Assembly: GCA_033032175.1 (NCBI GenBank)
Contig: CM065321.1
Location: 14,592,501-14,656,500, forward strand
Direction of reading: 5' to 3'
Source of the DNA: Saturnia japonica
Taxonomy: Eukaryota > Arthropoda > Insecta > Lepidoptera > Saturniidae
DNA: 64,000 nt
Below the pieces are notes generated by a model, which was given only the letters and a program-made list of their open reading frames with translations, was not told where the DNA came from and did no database searches. The position numbers and the translations under genes were made by a program. Positions 23,951 through 36,500 of the stretch are shown in pieces. Position 1 is the stretch's first letter, and each line of letters opens with the position of its first letter.

Positions 23951-26900
23951 TTCATAGCGAATATCTGAACTCATATCCATAAATAGGTTTTATTTGAATA
24001 ACATTCACAGATATATTTTAAATCCATGTCTACGTCAAGATGTAATTTGGTCCCATTATTTTCCCACAAAACGGTCAACGATTGTTTAGACTGCGAGTTT
24101 TTTTATTCGCAAAATAATCAGGACATTCTTAATTAAAATCCGTTTTTCATTAGGCCGCTCACCACAGAGATAGGGGCTTTTATTTTTGCAACCCCTAACC
24201 CTTCATCACGTTTTATCTTGCGATAATTTTGACCAGATAAACCTTTAGGGGTAATTCGTACCAGAAGAGATTTTTCTCATATTTATTTTATGTGTGCAAA
24301 GGACAGGTTGTCGCAACCTCGCATTTTTTTGTCGTCAGTGAAAATGGTTTTGTCAAAACTTTTAAATTATGATAACCACGCTATTTTTAGTCGTAGTCGT
24401 CGAGTTGTTGGACTAGTGAATTGCCCGCTAGTTATGTTTTATTTAAAAGATTTATATTTTTGTTATTTACTAAGAATTGACAACAGTTTTATACAGTATT
24501 TACAATTTTTTTGTTGAGTTCACAAAAAGGGATCTCTGTAAATATTATATTACCCAAAGGTGTTTTTGTGGCAATGCCATATTTCTCTTAATTCGTCATC
24601 AGAATTAATTATTAAAAAATCTTTTTAAAGCTTATGTTTTCCATTATTGAGGAAAAATAGATAAATTGTTTAAAATTAATGTTTAAAAAATTTCTATTGT
24701 GATTTTTATTTTTTGGTGCTAATGAAAATGTTGTTACACCCGTAGGTAATAAAAATGCCGATGATTGACGTGAAGAAGTTTTATTCGATCTCCACACAGT
24801 TAAAAATTACACAAATTCACAACACTGTTATTTATTTCACTGTGGTTTCGCTTACTTTTATCGCTTTGTCATTCAAAATGAAATACTCCGGCGCCGCGCC
24901 TGAGCCGCTTAAATATCTACACTAAACGATCGTAGAAAAATCGTGAATCATCGCTATCTTTCTCGACGTTTAGTTGCTATGCCTACTCGATGACGTAAAC
25001 GAGGTGGCAAGCTTTATACATACATGTGTGTGTAAACTGTGATGTATACACAAACATGCGCCGTGGTTGTTTTATGACGCGAACATTATTTCGAAATACT
25101 GAGAAGTATGTAGTTGCTTCGAGATATTTCTGGAACAGGATTTTCTCTCTTTTTAATAGGGTTGTAATACATATATTCATAGCGCCAGCTATTAATAATC
25201 TGTTCCCAACAGGACAGCTGTTAGTTTGATTCTAAACCTACTTTTGTAAATATCTAGAGTTAAATAAACCAACAAAGTTATGTTAAATGATTAAAATACA
25301 TACAATGTTTTTTTGTAAATGTCACATTAAAAAAACTATAGAACTAAAATGCTTAGTAACGAGATTATTTAAATAAAATATAATTTCTTACCAAAATTTC
25401 GTATAACAATGTCAAGAATTTTAATTTACAATATACGATAAGTTGGTTTCTTTATCTCTGATTACACCATAAGAGGTAATACGTGACGATTTATTATATT
25501 CACCGTGTCCTATTTGAATAAATTTAAAAGCTAAATAATTCAAACTTCTTCTGTCGCACATAACTCATGAAATAATCCGGATCATGGACATATAACCCCG
25601 TCTGTACTTGTTAAAAAGGGAAACAAAGCTCATTTCTTTAAATTTTGTAAAACTTCTACGTATTGTACGACTCACAGTTACTAGCTATTAGGTAGGGATG
25701 AGTGGGGATCTCGTTAGGTCCTTCTAACTTACAGCAATTTACCTAATTTATTGTGTTTATCGGTTATTCAATCAGATTTTTGAAATCTACCAAACATTCA
25801 TCAGTTTTCTATCAAAAACACTGTCTAAAGTTGGTGCAATTCCGCTCGTGCAGGCAGGGGTGACTTGTGGGATCGTTCTATTTTTAACTCTTTCGTCAAC
25901 TGTGTATGCTGTTCACCTACCTGATGGTTTATTCTTTACAGATTTATAGGACATATTTTCTTGTACATTATCTCATGCAGTAAAATCATGGAGGTTTGAT
26001 AAACAAAAGAATTTCGAACTTTTTTGTCTTCCACAAGTACGTAATTCCAACCTTTTTTTTAACACATTAAAGCTTTTTTATTTTTGTTTATTTGAATGTG
26101 GTAATCTCTGGACTCACTAATCAAATTTCAAAAGTTCTTCTTATATTTTCTAGCTAAGTTGTTAAATAAGGTTTTAGGCTATATAACTTTACGCTGTGAA
26201 TCTAAAAAGCGGATCAGTAACTGTGAAGGTCAAGCAATCTTGCAAGTACCGGAAGTGTGTTCAACGTTTCAAGTTTCGTTGGCGGCGACGCAGTGGAGAG
26301 TTAAGGCTACCATAGATGAGCAGTTTTACCTTCAGTTCCGCCGGACCTAATATAAATCCGTATCATGTATGGCAATTACGAAATCAAGGTCTACGCGCAT
26401 ACGGCGACCGGAGCGACTGAACGAATGCATCATACACGATCCGTTCCGCTATCTGAACAACAACCGAATGGACGTTTCAGAGCGTTTTTAAAATCAATTT
26501 GAAATTTTAATTAAAACTTATCATTTACTTAAAATAAATAAACCATGAACTTGTGTTTGGTCATTTTCATTTTCATTATTTTTTTCCCTTAATATCGCTT
26601 ATTAGCTAAAAGAAAATGCTTTCTTATTAGTGGTCCTTTTATCGAAGTGAAATTAGCCATTCAGTGTTTTAATAATTGTTTATTATATGAACACAAACAT
26701 TATTTTTACTGAAACGGTTCTATGAATTAATTGCAAAATCATATGAAAAAAGAGAAATAAATTAAAATGGAATTCATATTAAAATAAATTAAAACTAAAT
26801 TAACATCATTATAATACACATAAGAAAAATAAGAATAAGGAATAGCTATTATTTCTGTATTGTTTATCAATATTTCAGTATATTAAGTAGCTAATTCTAA

Positions 26901-27689
26901 AACTGAAAAACATAATAATTCGTCCATAATTCACGACCACTACTTTCAGCAAACCGGAATAACTGATGCGATTGTGTCGTGTTTGTGCACATTTCCGATC
27001 AGGTGAAACTACCGCAGGTTTGTCTGATCAATTTACCTCCTCATGTATGGTAGGCTTTAGTCAAACAAATTTAACTAGTATGAAGGCTATTTGATATATG
27101 TGAATATATATTACTTATCTACATATATTTTCAGATATGTTATGGTTTCAAAATAAATGTATTACCTCCAATTCTTGGCCAACGAATATGATTATCTTTC
27201 CGTAGATGTAATTAATTTAAAATGCATATAAAAGTTACCGCATTGCAGTAACCAACTAAGTACCTTCGCAGTGATTGTCCACTCGCCGGGGATTTGGTTT
27301 AGTGTTTGCGACTAATTAAAATTAAAGATAAAGTTTTAGTATTATCTCTATATTTATGAGATACTATATCTCTCTCTATGTTTCACGAAAGTCCAAATAG
27401 GCAATTATTTCAGAATATATTGGTATTATGAAATATCAATAATTTAGGCTTCATATTAAGTAAAATATAATTTGATTATTAAGCAAATGTTCTTAAGTTA
27501 CATTGCATCTGCAGTAAAAAGAAAAATCACTTTAACAGGTATATTTTCTTTTAACCCGTGAATCCTATGTTTACAGTTAGTTATACACACACCGTGTATG
27601 AAAATTGACAAGGAGATCTTTTTATTAGTCGGCACATTTACACGTGAACCACTAATATAATAATATATATACATACATCACGCATCCCT
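23951..27689. other. Long AT-rich stretch without a recognised gene
   Basis: No coding exon, RNA gene or repeat family is recognised over about 3.7 kb. Two less AT-rich patches are notable: 24885-24912 (GCGCC-rich) and about 26200-26480, which has an open frame of 63 codons ending at 26350 and no known domain. Either could be a 5' UTR exon or a regulatory patch of the downstream receptor gene, but nothing in the sequence decides this. Confidence 0.4.
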
Positions 27690-28020
27690 CCCAATGGGCT
27701 AGGCAGAGACCACGTCCTCCCACTTGCTACGATCCTCGCATACATCTTTCACTTCTTCAACATTCATTAGTATTTTCATGCACGTTCGTCGTTTTAGGGT
27801 ATTTGATCGCGGAACTTTTGTCTAGGTCTTCCTTTTTCAGCGTTCCCATTCACAATCGTCTTATAAATTTGATTAACCATTCTTATTTCATTCATCCTCT
27901 CTACATGCTCAAACCATCTTAAGCACCCCGTTCTTAATCCACGTGACTATGTTTTCTTTCCCACCAAAAAGTTCTCTTATCACACTATTTCTAATAATAA
28001 TAATATCACTCCAATAATTC
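27690..28020 (-). mobile_element. LINE 3' fragment (RTE/BovB-like tail)
   Basis: The minus strand encodes LRWFEHVERMNE-, IRMVNQIYKTIVNGNAEK- and GRPRQKF-like text, then a [15 protein letters not shown] segment. This is the tail found after the RT domain in several lepidopteran RTE-type LINEs. The same segment recurs on the + strand at 30616-30890. Frames are broken. Confidence 0.65.
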
Positions 28021-28489
28021 ATTAGCGTAAAACTTTAAGAGGTTATTTATTGAAATAATATAAATGAAAACATAATCATATTTATTTCAAGATTAGTACC
28101 TAATTTATTTCTAGATAACAGTGATACAGCTGAAGAGGTTATGGTTAAGTAGCCAGCTAGTGATCATTCTGACACCCCGTCTGTCCGGTGTTGCCACCTA
28201 TCTCCATAAAGAAATGGCTTGTCGCCACAAGCTGACTTGAATGAATCAAAATAAAATCTTAAAAACAAAAATCTATTGAAATGTCTATAAACCGCGAGAC
28301 GTAGCAATCGAACTTTTAGGATTGACAGGAATGTAACGACGAACCAAGATTCGAGGAATGACGAAAACTTTACCGTTTGTGTTTTGGATTCCTTTTGCGT
28401 TCGGATTGTCGAAAAACACTGGGATGTGACGCGCTTGTTTTCGCTATTATTATGTATTATATATAGATTTAAGAAAAAGAAATTGCCCC

Positions 28490-28668
28490 GTTTTTTAAGC
28501 GTATTGCGTGCACGGAAGTCTGTGAGATTTTGGCATGGTTAAAGTTTATATAGAGAAGGAGTTCAGAAAGCTAAAATTTATCTATAATATTTGTTACTAA
28601 TATATTAAATGAAATAAATTAATACTGCGAATCCTAACCCGTCCAGTGCCATTGAAATTAGGACTGGG
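28490..28668 (+). mobile_element. Helitron H1, copy b, partial
   Basis: TTTTAAGCGTATTGCGTGCACGGAAG, TTGGCATGGTTAAAG, GAGTTCAGAAAGCTAAAAT and ACTGCGAATCCTAACC match the 5' half of Helitron H1 in the 5'-to-3' sense. The 3' half with the hairpin and CTAG is missing. Confidence 0.7.
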
Positions 28669-30342
28669 GCCAATAGCATTTTATATATAGACGCGTCATA
28701 CGCCAAAATCATTGCACTAAAAACAGCTCAATGAAACTATACATATAAACTATAAATAATAGTTTCAGATATATAGTAGGTACACAAAAAAATGGAAAGA
28801 ATGTGAAAGACATTATATGTTATTTTTGTTGTTAGAACGAAATGAATATATATTTTTGTTTGTATTAACGTGCAACCATGACACCGTATAATACGTAACT
28901 AAGATAATGTCGGGCAATTACCTCACTTTAATATTACCAAAATAGAGCGCGGGTAAAGCATCTACACTTATATAAACATCTTAGCTAAGGGCTTTGTAAA
29001 TTTACTAAATTGCCCAGTATCTGCACGTTATCAGACAAATTTTGACGTATATAAAAAAAGGCTAATATGTAGGCATAATCAAAGTCCTTGCTATAGAAAA
29101 CAATATCTTTATTTGTCTGAATATGGTCAATACAGGTCTTGAATTTATAAAAATAGTTACATCACATTCTGCTATTTGTGGCGTGTAAATTATTAAATAT
29201 ATATAAAATCGGTCTAGTTTTGGATTAAAAAACACAGGTAAATAAAAAATAAATTATGATTTAATTTATTTGACATACGTATAATCAGTTCGACCTAACG
29301 TTGTCTCTCTCGCGCTCTGTACGGTATTTCGAGCTTTGTATGACAGATTTATGTTAAAAATATTCTTTAAAAAGTCTTGCTTATCGCGTTTCCTCTAATT
29401 GACGTAAAATCAAGAAAGTAATATACACGAGTATATAGTATAGTATACACCACAAGTTAATTATCTTAGAGAAACTTAGATTTTACGTCACTTTAACGAT
29501 TAAATTTAACGTTCATGTGAAAATTTTATAATTATTTTTATTGTAGTTAATATAACTTTTATTTTGTATATAAGTATATCAACTAATACACAAACTTCTA
29601 CAATAATATAAAATCGAAAGAATACATCAAAAACAGACCAAAAACATCAACAAGATAGTTTTAGTTTTCTATAATAAAAGACATAAAAATTCGAACCCTC
29701 CTTACTTTTCCCATAAAACTCTGTACCCAAACAATACTGTGTGCCGTGTTCTAAAACATCTTTATTGCTGCTACCGCCATCTATTATTACTCGTAACGCA
29801 CTAAGCAGTAAACACGCGGAGGGTCATGAATGGGCCAGCACGCATGCGCCTTATACATTGATCCACACCGACACCAACATGTAAATAATGTATTTGACGA
29901 CAAAAAACTCGAGTATTTTTTTCATCTCGGCACCCCGACTCTTATAAAATGGCAATAAATGGAATTCCAAATTCAATTTCGGAACAAATTGATCCAAGGA
30001 GCGAAATAATCTTAAAGAAAATTTTCTATCTTTAGTTCACAATATATAATAATATTTCCAACAGAAAGCATCGAAAAGATGACATTAAAATATTCCTCTT
30101 AACATACTTGATGAATAAATTTAATATCAGTTCAAATGCTATATGAATTTATTGTACTAATAAACATTATTTTGGAGTCACTTCGGAGTCGGCGCAATGA
30201 GGGCGTTTTTCCGCCAGTAGCGGCGCCACTATCGCCTTGGCTTCTCGGGTGTAGCTGTCAAATATTTCACCTTCAGAAAAATCTATTTATTTTTTAAAAT
30301 TCTAAAGTAAAGAAATAGATAACTTTAATTTTTTTCAATCAG
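28669..30342. other. Non-coding 5' flank of the receptor gene
   Basis: No gene or known repeat is recognised. A small imperfect palindrome, TGACGTAAAATC near 29401-29413 with its complement near 29480-29492, could fold into a hairpin. Two CpG-richer patches, 29800-29880 and 30180-30250, lie shortly before the first coding exon and are candidate promoter or 5' UTR sequence. Confidence 0.4.
30180..30342 (+). promoter_or_regulatory. Candidate 5' region: GC-rich patch and a splice-acceptor-like site
   Basis: 30180-30250 is GC-rich (GGAGTCGGCGCAATGAGGGC and following) in an AT-rich setting. The pyrimidine-rich AATTTTTTTCAATCAG ending at 30342 reads as a good 3' splice site. If used, the first coding exon starts at 30343 and a non-coding exon lies upstream. 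Alternatively transcription begins in the GC-rich patch and the site is unused. Promoter elements cannot be assigned with confidence. Confidence 0.4.
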
Positions 30343-30379
30343 ATTTCGACAACACTATTTCTGCCATCGTATCTGTGCA

Positions 30380-30400
30380 ATGAGTATTCAGAATGTTTAG
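30380..30400 (+). promoter_or_regulatory. Short upstream ORF overlapping the receptor start codon
   Basis: An ATG at 30380 (G at -3) opens a six-codon frame ending TAG at 30398-30400. It is shifted by one base relative to the main frame and spans the main ATG at 30393 (A at -3). If the leader includes this ATG, ribosomes starting there would read past the receptor start, so the uORF could lower translation. Confidence 0.5.
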
Positions 30401-30575
30401 AACGAGTTACATTTTGTTTTTCGTTGCTGTCGAAGTGTGTTTTTGTAATCCAGACGCGAAGAGACTGTACGATGATTTGTTAAGTAATTATAATAGACTG
30501 ATAAGACCAGTTGATAAGAATAACAACACTGTTCTCGTGAAACTCGGCCTTAGGCTATCCCAGCTCATCGATTTG
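30393..30575 (+). CDS. nAChRalpha2: nAChR alpha2-like coding exon 1
   Basis: Residues 1-61: a hydrophobic signal peptide (cleavage probably after FCFC-like C18), then [16 protein letters not shown] and RPV, conserved at the mature N-terminus of insect alpha subunits, ending QLIDL. The donor is TTG|GTAAGT at 30576, phase 0. The start is fixed by the signal peptide immediately before the conserved N-terminus. Intron 1 is 12.3 kb. Confidence 0.93.
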
Positions 30576-33500
30576 GTAAGTACAATAAAAATTTTGGAAA
30601 ACCTTTATTTTTTATGTTTTATTAGATTAGAAAGGGATGCCTAAAGTGTTTGGTAATGTAGAGAGGATGAATGAAAGAAGAATTACTAGACAGATTTATA
30701 AGACGAGTGTGAATGGGAACGTTGAAAGAGGAAGGCCTAGATGAACGTTTCACGAACAAATCGAGAACGTTCTGAAGAAATGTCAGGTCCAGAGTACTCT
30801 AAACCGACGATCATGCATGAAAAGGTTGATGAATGTTGAAGAAGTGAAAAATATATGCCAGGATCGTAGCGAGTGGAATCTTGATCTATCATGTTTATTT
30901 ATTCATTTCACTAATAAATTTATTTACAAGCCTTTTTTTATAGGCATCCTATTAAAAACCTCTACGGTTTGTCTTAGCATGCCATGGCCTGAGGTTTTAT
31001 TCAACGCGTTGCTGTTTGTAATAATATATCTTATTATATTAAATGAGCAATTCTTGTATATATATGTGTAATTGGTTTCTCGGAAACGGCTCCAACGATT
31101 TCGATGAAACTTTGTATTTAGATAATGTTTTACTTTCCAAGTTTGCCTAAATAGGTGTTTTTCTATTTTTTTTTAAAAGACACCGAGCACAGCTCGGTCG
31201 CCCAGATATTCTAAATATATATAATATTAAGTGTAACGTTCTGTTAAAAGTTAATTATAATTTAAAATACTTATACACATGAGTTGATGTCGTAATCTTT
31301 AAATTTGTATTTAATGTTTTTACTATTAGGTCCTTACATATGAAATTAGCATTTTATATGATAAAAGTAAAATGAAAAAAATATGAAATTATAAATTTAA
31401 TCAATCGAAGTATGTACCATTATTATCTATGCACTTTCGCCATTTTAAAGGTAGTTTATTTATTCCATTGCTGAAAAAATTAAGGGAGCAAGAATCAATA
31501 AAATCTTTGAAGACAGTTTGGACAGCCTCATCGGAATTGAATTTATTTTCCTTGCAAGAAATTGTCCAAATTCTGAAAAAAGTGGTTATCTGTTGGAGCA
31601 ATGTCAGGGGAATATGGTGGGTTTCGGAGACATTCCAACCGCAGTTCCTGTAATTTAGCGACCGTCGGTCGGGCGTTGTTTTGAAGCAGCGGTGGGCTTG
31701 AGATATTGAGCAGTCTCGGTTGTTTAGCGGCTAGCTTTTCCATCATGGTTTGCAATTGTTGACAATACAGATCTGCCGTTATCGTCTGGACAGATCTTAC
31801 GAAGCTGTAGTGTATGACACCAGCACTGGTCCACCAAACACTCACCAGTACCTTTTTCTGAGACGACTTTTGCTTGGGACAGGATTTGGCCGGTTCTCCT
31901 AAGTTCAACCACGGTGATGAGCGTTTCCGATTGTCGTAAAGAATCCATTTTTCGTCACAAGTAACAATACGATTCAAAATACCTCGTTATTGTGACGATT
32001 GAGTAATATAAAGCAGAACTCAATAGGTGTTTGTTATCGTGCTACAGTCAATTCATGCGGTAACCATTTCTCGAACTTTTTCTCTTTTCCTGTTTGTTTC
32101 AAGTGAATTAAATTTTTTTTATCACTCACACCGAAGCCTGCCGCTAACTCTGATGTAGTTTGCGAATGGTCCGCTTTAACAATCACCTTTGATTCTTCAT
32201 TTTCAACTAGGGTCGGCCGGAGGGCCGTCCACGGGGTTTGCTTCGTAGGTCAAAATTTCCAGAACGAAAACTTTGGAATCAAAACCGTACCGTGTTTTCT
32301 TTTACAGTAGCTTTTCTATACACGTATTTAATCCTTCGAGCTGATTCTGGAGCTCTGATGCCACAATGGAACTCATATTCGTAAATAAGGCGATATTTTA
32401 AATATTCTATTTTGTGAAAAGAACGATGGCAAAGAAAAATAAAATGGTGCGAAAACAAATGAATCACTAAATTCGAAACACAAATACACAAAACTAAATT
32501 TAGAATAAATTGGAATTTCTAACCAGACGCCAGATATTTGAGATCAAAGTGACCAGTTAAACAAAACGCCAATTTCATATGTAAGAACCTAATATTTATT
32601 GAATCTGTTTGAATTTCAAATTAAATGTGTATATTTGAATGTATAAACTTACATTGTTTGGCTATATCATATAGTATGCAATATTTGTGACATTTTGCGT
32701 GACTACATTTATCATTGTGCATACGTGAAGTGAATTTTATACAATAACTACAGGCATGAATTTTATGTTGCCACAATTTTTAAGTTTAAATAGAACTGAT
32801 TACACTGTTAGCCTTAGGGGCCCTATCCAAAAACAGACCCGCTGCGGCTTTTACAGCTTCACCGGACTTGGGGGCGAGCTCTTAGAGCACTCAGCCGCGA
32901 AAGTTTGTGACGACCCGCTCGAGGGTGCCAGAGTGGCCGAACCTCGGCTCGGGCGGTCGTCGCGAATGCGAAAAGGTCGCGATCTATCTAATTCCCTAAT
33001 CTTAAGAAAATTCGAGCTAACTAACATATATCATATGCACGTCCCCCTCCTCCTGGGAGGAAGGAGGGGACCATGCGTATGTGTATTTAGTAATCGGAAT
33101 GGTTTTTCTACACTAACTAGCGCATTGGTCTAACTAGCGCAAAAAAAGAAAAAAAAGGTCCCTTACAGAACCTATGTACCTGTGTGGTGTGCACGTGTGT
33201 GTGTTCATACGTGTGTAATGTTGTATGTTGGTAGCTAAGTGTTGCACGTATAGTGTCACTTGTATCGCGCGGGCGGCTGCCTGACCCATGTGGCCACAAA
33301 ACTCCTTGGACAGTTTTAGCTAGAGAGCTCTCATCTTGTAGAAGAAGTGTTGCTTGAACTCTGAAGATTAGATTTTTTTTATCCATGTAATATTGCCATA
33401 AATGTCTAATATCCAATTGTTCATGGTAATTATTGTTGTTAATTGCCATGCTGACATTAAATAAGATGGTTTGTGAAGTTTAATATTGTAAGATACCAGA

Positions 33501-36500
33501 TACTTTTTTTGATAGTCTTGTCTGGGCCAAAATTTACATCAACATAAAATCGCTTTTTCATTGAATCTGTTTCGTTTATGGTTCTATTCATGAATCTTTG
33601 GCGGAATTGTATACACACAAACGTTGCCATTTTATAAGAAAAAGAAGATAGGTACCTTTTTTATGATAGGTATAAACTAAAACACAGGCATACAGTTCAC
33701 CCTATGTAAAATAGTTATTGCAAATTATTAGGCTAGACTAAAATAGGCTGCCACTCGTAAGGTTTTAGGTGGAATGTTTATATGCCAGTATTTATTATAT
33801 ATTACCACTCCTACACCCTTTGAACCGGAGTACCGAGTACCGAATTGAAATAGGCATGGTATTGGTGCTTCCGTAGTCGAAATTTGAACAGCTTGTACCA
33901 GCTAACCTATCGTTCTTTTTTCCTGTTGAATGATGAACAAGGAAGCTACGTAAAAGTGCGTCAAGAGATAGGTAAAGTGCCAGATTGTATTATGGTCATA
34001 GAATACATTGTTCATTGCGTTTATAGGCTTTGCTTATAACATTAATTAACCATTAATTGGATAAAATTTGACCAAAATCTCATCTAATGTTAAATATTGA
34101 TTTCTTATTGTTTTTGAACTGAAAAAGTTATTTTGATAATCAGAACTAATAATAATAATAATGAGATAAATTTTGTTATTTAGCTTCAGTAAGCAAGTTG
34201 TATGAGGAATAGTTATTGATAATACGAGGCGTATGTCATCGTTCACATGTAGTCTATTACGGTTTTTCGTTTTAATTGACACCAGAGCCGAGACCCTGAG
34301 TCGCACAGGTGTATTGTTGAAGACGGTATTAGCACAGGCATAGCCCTTTAGACAAGAAGAGGATTAAGCTTGTTCCAAATAACACCAAAATTCGCCAAGA
34401 CTCTTTGTCTGAACTCCATCTCTCAATACTTCAAGTCCTATTGTCACTTGAAACTATTCAATAAAATAAAATAAAAATAGTACTGTCAATTGTTTCAAAA
34501 AGGGGTAACAAGTGTTCGCATACGTCAAACGAATCAATTTAAAAAAATATATAATACAAGGTGTCCAGAAAGGATATCGGGTATTTGTTTTCGCGCCATA
34601 TTCGAAACGGGGCGTCTAAAGGGTGCGGGGAGGGGTTCGTGGCGTCCGCCATTTTGTGGAGTTTTAGTCACGATGGAACAGTACTCGGGGACGCATCGCG
34701 CATTTTGCGTACGAGCGTATTATCGTAATGGTGATTCAATAGTGACTGCTCAGCGTCTCTATCGTGCGGAATATCGTACACGCCACGCGCCAAGTGACGA
34801 TAGCATTAGGAAATGGATCAGGATGTTCGAGAATACAGGTGCGACAGTTAAAATTCAAAACTCTGGTCGTCCTCGTTCAGTTCGCGATGAAGAAACAATT
34901 GAAGAAGTTGAGGCGTCGGTTCGTCAAAATCCGTCTTTATCCATCCGAAAGCGAAGCCAAGCGTTGAACATCAAAAAATCGTCTTTACATTAGATTTTAA
35001 AGAAAGACTTACATCTAAAAGCCTATAAAATTCAATTGGTTCAAGAATTCAAGGATACGGACTATGCTAATCGACTGAATTTTGCGAACGAAATGCTGCA
35101 GCGATTTAACAACTTTAACAACATACTGTTCAGTGACGAAGCAAATTTTCACCTGAATGGTCATGTTAATAAGCAGAATTGTCGGTACTGGGCATTGGAG
35201 AATCCGAGACGAAAGCATGAACGACCCCTGCATAGCTCAAAGGTCGTTGTTTGGGCCGCTATGTCTGCTAAAGGCATAATTGGTCCTTATTTTCATGAAG
35301 ATCAACGAGGCCGAGCAATTAATGTGAATAGTGACCGTTATTGCGATATGTTGCGAAATTTTTTGGTCCCAGAGTTGCAGGAGTTTGCAGGTTTCAACTC
35401 AAGAACGTGGTTCCAGCAACATGGGGCCACTTGCCATACCTCAAATGACTCAATGGAAGTTGTTAACGAATTATTCCCTAATAAAGTCATTTCGCGAAGG
35501 GGTAACATCAACTGGCCTCCCAGAAGCCCCGACCTTAGACCGCTTGACTATTTTGCATGGGGATACCTTAAAAGTAAGGTTTATCAAAACAATCCGACGA
35601 ATCTAACCCAGTTAAAGCAAAACATCAGGTCAGAAATGGCAGCAATATCGATAGTTATGTGTCAACGTGTTATCGCTAATCTTCGTTTAGAAGAGTGCCA
35701 GCAACGTAACGGTCATCATTTGGATAACATCATCTTTTCCAAATAATTCTCCAATTCATATGCTAATAAAAAACAATAAACTTTTTTATTGCATACAAAT
35801 AATTTTTGTTTCATTGAACTTACAAATACCCGATACCCTTTCTGGACACCTTGTATAAACCTTCGTTTCACCCGCTCAGCTGTAACTTTCTGAAATGTGT
35901 TAAGATTGCACTGAGTGGATGTGGATCCTTAGAACTCTTGTTCCCATCCCAACCCCCATTTTAAGAAACCCTGCTATAAATGATATTCTTATTATTCCCA
36001 TTTGTCCTATACCAAAACCTAAAAAATATTATTTTGCTTCTTGTGTCTTTCTTCCTGATAATAGGTATAGATCCTTGAGACAAACATTTTGAAACTATCA
36101 ATAACTACGTTTTTATAAACTATACTATTTCCATTTCTTTATGTTCTCGATGACAGTTCTAATTTGATAGTTGTAGTGTTGTGACCAAATAAGTAATGAT
36201 ATCGATCGCATATATTTATTATATTTTGAACAAAGACAAATACAACAAAAACATTCAAATAAAGGTTAACTATCGTTATAATTATTTCGTTTCATTGTCG
36301 AGTACCTACCTATACCTACTTATTTTACAACAGCTTCGAAAATTTTGAAGAAGTTGGCATTAGCAATCAAGAATTAATACGTGTAACATCTTGTAATGAA
36401 ATATAATATTAGTTAATAAATTTGTACAAAAGTATCCGGCAGTAGTTTAATTTCTTACATTTTTTTTTTATATCGGGTCTGTTATCGTGTTACGTTTATC

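Noticed and set aside
32756..33449. Two open frames (125 codons plus strand, 110 codons minus strand)
   Set aside because: Both lie in a GC-rich patch where stops are rare. Neither has a known domain, signal peptide or conserved motif.
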